Shown here: one piece after another, positions 60,603-64,000 of the stretch
How the letters are laid out: every line of letters starts with the position of its first letter
Numbering within the stretch: the first letter of the stretch is position 1
The notes under the pieces: model-generated
Database searches by the model: none
The model's input: only the letters and a program-made list of their open reading frames with translations
Told to the model about the DNA's origin: nothing
Translations under genes and position numbers: made by a program
DNA from: Solidesulfovibrio fructosivorans JJ]
Lineage (GTDB): Bacteria > Desulfobacterota > Desulfovibrionia > Desulfovibrionales > Desulfovibrionaceae
Assembly: GCF_000179555.1 (NCBI RefSeq)
Contig: NZ_AECZ01000008.1
Coordinates: 62,001 to 126,000, forward strand
Reading direction: 5' to 3'
Length of the DNA stretch: 64,000 nt

Positions 60603-61439
60603 ATGATGCGCGTTATGCCCCCTGCCGCCCTCTCCGAATCCGGTTCGCCGCGTTCTGGAGAAGAACAGTGCTTCTGGAAGGCGCTGGTCGATCTGGCGGC
60701 CATGGAGAACGCCAACCAGGCGGGTCTGGCGGCCTTTGTCGGCGTCAGCCAGGGGTATGTCAGCAAGATACTGTCGGGCAAGCAGATGCCAAAGCATGGG
60801 CTGCGCCGCCGGTTTGCCGCCTTTTTCGAGCTGTCCTACGAGGAGATGCTGGCCCTTGGCCGGGAGCGTTTGGAAAATCAGGCCTACTTGCCCGAGGGGG
60901 AAGGCTCGCGGCGCTACCATGTCCGCGAGCCCCAGTACGGCGGCGAGGCGACGGGCCGGCCCGCTTCGACCGGCGCGGACAATGCCGCGCTCAAATCCAT
61001 GCTGCGCGACATCCGGGCCAGGGAGATGCACCAAGTCTATTATACCGAGGTGCCCCTGCGCGAGGCAACGGGCTCCATGGGCGGCGGCTCCACCGAAACG
61101 GGCGACCGGACGCTCACCTACCTGAGCTTTCGCACCGAATGGATACGCTCCAAGGGCAACCCGGAATACATGACCGTCATCCGGGCCTTCGGCGACAGCA
61201 TGGACCCCACCATCACCGACGGCAGCGTGGTGCTCATCGACGAAGGCCGCCGGCAGTTCGTGAAAAACAAGGTCTATTACCTGCGCTACAACGGGCAGAT
61301 GTACATCAAGCGACTGGTGGAGCGCGAGGGGCATCTGGCCATCGCTTCGGACAACGACCCCAATGTGCTTCTGGTGTCCGATGCCGACGATTTCGAGATC
61401 ATCGGCCGCTGCATTTGGACGGCCAAGGATCTGGATTGA
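60603..61439 (+). CDS. CI/LexA-type phage repressor with S24 peptidase domain
   Basis: The 278-residue protein has an N-terminal helix-turn-helix (about 38-62, QAGLAAFVGVSQGYVSKILSG) and a C-terminal S24 domain with S199 in FGDSMDPTI and K236 in YIKRLV, the catalytic dyad for self-cleavage. A clear Ala-Gly or Cys-Gly cleavage bond is not seen. It would maintain lysogeny by repressing the Mor-like gene. Confidence 0.88.
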   Translation: MMRVMPPAALSESGSPRSGEEQCFWKALVDLAAMENANQAGLAAFVGVSQGYVSKILSGKQMPKHGLRRRFAAFFELSYEEMLALGRERLENQAYLPEGEGSRRYHVREPQYGGEATGRPASTGADNAALKSMLRDIRAREMHQVYYTEVPLREATGSMGGGSTETGDRTLTYLSFRTEWIRSKGNPEYMTVIRAFGDSMDPTITDGSVVLIDEGRRQFVKNKVYYLRYNGQMYIKRLVEREGHLAIASDNDPNVLLVSDADDFEIIGRCIWTAKDLD

Positions 61440-61458
61440 GCCGCAAGATGTTTCCTAA

Positions 61459-61493
61459 GGAATATTTGTGGCCGTCATATTCCAAAAAGGAAT
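61459..61493. promoter_or_regulatory. Repressor operator cluster B
   Basis: GGAATATTTGT followed by ATTCC-N5-GGAAT (61479-61493) repeats the arrangement at 60531-60567 and shares the 11-base GGAATATTTGT exactly. It lies after the repressor stop, away from any clear promoter. Confidence 0.65.
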
Positions 61494-61506
61494 GCTTTTG
61501 ACGACA

Positions 61507-61547
61507 GCCTCGCGACGGAGCGTCGTCGAAACGCTTCGTCGCGAGGC
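61507..61547. other. Stem-loop between the repressor and chemoreceptor genes
   Basis: An 11-bp stem GCCTCGCGACG/CGTCGCGAGGC, extended by AGCG/CGCT, lies just after the chemoreceptor stop on the minus strand. There is no T run, so termination is uncertain. Confidence 0.5.
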
Positions 61548-61559
61548 CCGGCGCGCGCG

Positions 61560-63614
61560 TTAGCAGTCCGAACCGACGCAATTATCCCTGAACGCGGACA
61601 CCATTTCCTCCAGGGCGTCGACCTGCCTGGTCATGTTCTCCACCACGCTCGAGGATTCCCGCATGCCCCGGGCGATATCCCCGGACAGGCGGCTGACGTC
61701 CTCCTCGGCCCGGCTGATCTGCTCGCTGGCCGCCGATTGTTCCTCGGCCGCCGTGGCGATGCCCTGCACTTGCTCCGAGGTCTCGTCGACCAGATCGACG
61801 ATGGCGCGCAGCGCCGCCTCGGATTCCCCGGCCAGCTCCGTGGCGTTGGCCACGGCCGCTGTGGCCTCGTCGACCTTTTGCATGCTGTCCCGCGCCCCGG
61901 TCTGGATGGCGCCGATGGATGCCCCCACTTCCTTGGTGGCGACCATGGTCTTCTCGGCGAGCTTTCGCACCTCGTCGGCGACGACCGCGAAGCCCCGCCC
62001 GGCCTCGCCGGCTCTCGCCGCTTCGATGGCGGCGTTGAGGGCCAGCAGGTTGGTCTGGTCGGCGATGTCGGAAATGACGTTCATGATGGCGCCGATGGCC
62101 TGCGCCTTTTCCCCCAGCGCGTCCATGCCGGCTTTGACCTCGCGGGAGACGGCGTCGACGCGGCTTATGGCCTCCAAGGACTTTTCCACCACGTCGCGGC
62201 CTTCCAGGGCCTGGCTGCGGGCCGAGGCGGCCTTGGCCGCGGCCGCGCCCGCGTTCTTGGCCACCTCGAGCACGGTGGCGTTCATCTGCTCCATGGCCGT
62301 GGCGGTTTCCGCCGTGCGCCGCTCCTGCTCTCCCACCGAGGACACCACGGTGGCGACTTCCTCGGCCAGCTGGGACGAACCCTCGGTCAGGGCCTGCATC
62401 ACGCCCTGGAGTCGGTTGGCGGCTATAAGCAGCCCCTGGGTCTTGGCTTCTTCGGCCGCGGTCGTGGCCTTCCTGGCCTCTTCCAGGGCCTCGGCCGCGC
62501 GGGCTGCCTGGGCGATGGCCTCCTCGCCCTTGGCCTTGGCCTCGCCGAGGCTGGCCATGATGCTTTCATTCATGGAACTCAGCGCGTCGCCAAGGGCTTG
62601 CAGCTCGTCGCGGCTGTGGATGTCCAACTGGTGATCGTGTTGGCCCCGGGCCACGGCGGCGGCGAAATCCACGCACCGGCGCAGGCCGCTGAGGACGAAC
62701 ACGCGCATAAGGATGATGATGGCGGCCAGGATGGCCAGGGTGACACCCAGGGCGATGAGAATGTTTTGGCGCGTGGCCGCGCCGGTGATGGCTCTAAATT
62801 CGGCCAGCGGGGTTTCGACCGCGAACAGCCAGCCGGTCTTGGGCTCCTTGGTGACGGCGACCAGGTGGTCCCCGGCGGCGTCGTGATAGGCGAGCACGGC
62901 GGTCCGGGTCGTGGCCAGGATGCGCTTGCCCGCCTCGGTCGTGGCGAAGTCGGTCTTCATGAGCAGGGACTTGTCCGGATGGGCCAGGACCATGCCCTGC
63001 CCGTCGAGGATGAAGGCGTAGCCGGTCCGGCCGATCTTGGTGGCGGCAAGGTCGTTGGTCAGCGACTCGAGGTCCATGCCGCTATTGAGCACGCCCACGA
63101 GCTTGCCCGAGGCGTCGCGGATGGGCTGGGCCAGGACCACGGCCGCCTTGCCGGTGGTGCGGCTGACGATGGCCTTGGACACGACGTCGGCCTTGTCCTC
63201 TTGCGTCACCATACGGAAGTAGTCCCGGTCCGGCACCTTGATCTTGCCCACGCTTTTTTCGTTTGTCGAGGCGACCGAGGTTCCTTGCGGGTCGAAGATA
63301 TTGGCGTAGTCGGCTCCGGTCATGCCGGCGACCATGGTGTCGAGCATGGCGTTGGCCGCCGCGGCGTCCTGGCCCTTGGCAGCGCTGATGAAAAGCGGCG
63401 TCTTGGCGAAGCTGGCCAGGATCTTGAGGTTGGAGGCCACGGTGCCGGTGATGTCCTTGGCCATGGACTGGCACAAGAGCGTCATGGACTGGCCCTCGAC
63501 GTATTTCAGCGCGGAGTTTGTCGTATGGTCGTTTACCGCGACCAGGACCGCCATGCCGATGACGACGATGGCCAAAATAGGCGTGAAGAACTTGGTGCGA
63601 AGTGACAGGCGCAT
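61560..63614 (-). CDS. Methyl-accepting chemotaxis protein with dCache sensor
   Basis: The 684-residue receptor has an N-terminal membrane helix (about 7-28), a periplasmic dCache domain (about 30-275), a second membrane helix (about 285-308), a HAMP segment and a signalling domain with the hairpin-tip sequence [20 protein letters not shown]. No C-terminal CheR-binding pentapeptide is present; it ends in CVGSDC. The ATG at 63614 has GGAGG just upstream. Confidence 0.95.
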   Translation of the reverse strand: MRLSLRTKFFTPILAIVVIGMAVLVAVNDHTTNSALKYVEGQSMTLLCQSMAKDITGTVASNLKILASFAKTPLFISAAKGQDAAAANAMLDTMVAGMTGADYANIFDPQGTSVASTNEKSVGKIKVPDRDYFRMVTQEDKADVVSKAIVSRTTGKAAVVLAQPIRDASGKLVGVLNSGMDLESLTNDLAATKIGRTGYAFILDGQGMVLAHPDKSLLMKTDFATTEAGKRILATTRTAVLAYHDAAGDHLVAVTKEPKTGWLFAVETPLAEFRAITGAATRQNILIALGVTLAILAAIIILMRVFVLSGLRRCVDFAAAVARGQHDHQLDIHSRDELQALGDALSSMNESIMASLGEAKAKGEEAIAQAARAAEALEEARKATTAAEEAKTQGLLIAANRLQGVMQALTEGSSQLAEEVATVVSSVGEQERRTAETATAMEQMNATVLEVAKNAGAAAAKAASARSQALEGRDVVEKSLEAISRVDAVSREVKAGMDALGEKAQAIGAIMNVISDIADQTNLLALNAAIEAARAGEAGRGFAVVADEVRKLAEKTMVATKEVGASIGAIQTGARDSMQKVDEATAAVANATELAGESEAALRAIVDLVDETSEQVQGIATAAEEQSAASEQISRAEEDVSRLSGDIARGMRESSSVVENMTRQVDALEEMVSAFRDNCVGSDC

Positions 63615-63683
63615 ACCGTTCCCTCCTGACGGGGTTGCGGAAATGGCCGCGGGAACGCAACGGCGGGGGTTACACCATGCCAC

Positions 63684-64000
63684 GAACCAGGTTTTGTGTC
63701 CATGAATCAGTATATGATAAAGATGTTACCGAAGCTCCCCGGCCTCCTTTCTGTTGTGTGCCCCGGGGTGGTCATGGCGTTATGGTTGTCGCCGCGTTTG
63801 GGCCGCCATGCCCTTGCCGCCGGTTCGTCGCGCATTGCAGGGTGAAAGGCTGGAAAAGCATTGCGACCGGAGTGGTTATGGCCATGTCGTGTTCCATTGC
63901 CAGTCATACATTATTGGCTGCTCCGGGATTGCGTATGCAGCTGACCGGTCTGCGCCCTTTCCCTGGACCATTTTCTGGTACAACCACGGTTTGCGCTTTG
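63684..64000. other. Right-edge region, possible gene start at 63878
   Basis: The 317 bp after the chemoreceptor promoter side hold no complete gene. An ATG at 63878 with GGAG 7 bases upstream opens a frame that runs off the window (MAMSCSIASHTLLAAPGLRM start). It may be a real gene start, but nothing in it is recognised. Confidence 0.25.

Larger units (their letters stand above)
53107..61439. mobile_element. Reduced Mu-like prophage with cargo genes
   Basis: The minus-strand order Mor-like activator, zinc-ribbon protein, small membrane proteins including a DUF2730-like coiled coil, small terminase and large terminase follows the middle region of Mu-like phages. A CI-type repressor is divergent at the right end. 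Transposase, portal and capsid genes are absent. Three plus-strand genes (54969, 57434, 58003) interrupt the order. Confidence 0.6.

Noticed and set aside
61737-63605. 622-codon plus-strand frame opposite the chemoreceptor
   Set aside because: It is the mirror of a repetitive Ala/Glu-rich coding sequence, without a ribosome site or domain.
63707-63907. 66-codon minus-strand frame near the right edge
   Set aside because: No ribosome site and a His/Arg/Pro-rich shadow-like composition.

Overview
The window looks like an origin-proximal piece of a high-GC, flagellated, anaerobic member of the Desulfovibrionaceae (Desulfovibrio or Solidesulfovibrio type). This is inferred from family knowledge, not from a search. 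The signs are an iron-sulfur/flavin-rich gene set, a glutamate synthase-like GXGXG/oxidoreductase/ferredoxin fusion, a DUF39 homocysteine-forming enzyme, a dnaA-dnaN-gyrB-gyrA run, and a parAB locus with two perfect parS sites about 15 kb from dnaA.

Layout. 1-2507: end of an FMN-domain glutamate synthase gene and the fused glutamate synthase/oxidoreductase. 2570-5000: an AT-rich islet carrying one membrane-anchored pentapeptide-repeat gene, followed by a decayed second copy of the upstream gene's 3' end and of its terminator. 5132-7426: acetyltransferase, AT-leaning membrane protein, DMT exporter. 7481-14259: topA, era, yggS and fliL-N-O-P-Q. 14444-22440 (minus strand): sugar isomerase-like protein, a membrane protein, an L,D-transpeptidase with three NTF2-like modules, pyrE, purB, a FmdB-like protein, a 37-residue basic protein and the homocysteine enzyme. 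22639-30464: dnaA, dnaN, gyrB, gyrA. 30440-38452: TPR lipoprotein, PilZ protein, Mut7-C nuclease, coaBC, a NfeD-slipin pair, UDP-glucuronate epimerase. 38460-40959: parS, parA, parS, an oppositely oriented zinc-ribbon gene, parB. 41049-45177: a complete Mla/MCE lipid-transport operon. 45143-53106: TetR with a divergent iron-sulfur flavoprotein, glycosyltransferase, ilvD, class A beta-lactamase and small envelope proteins. 53107-61439: a reduced Mu-like prophage with terminase subunits, Mor-like activator and a CI/LexA-type repressor with its operators, interrupted by plus-strand cargo (secreted protein, cysteine-rich lipoprotein, hybrid histidine kinase). 61560-63614: a dCache chemoreceptor.

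The most distinctive features lie between genes. A mosaic repeat made of one or two long hairpins, each with a related tail, occurs at eight loci (15287, 20892, 27798, 41400, 47176, 50177, 56269, 60030). In one place it supplies the last codons of a gene. Other items worth following are the islet bracketed by a duplicated gene end, the duplicated operator cassette on both sides of the prophage repressor, and the parA/parB locus split by an antisense gene.

No tRNA, rRNA, CRISPR array or intact transposase was seen. No convincing cluster of DnaA boxes was found around dnaA.
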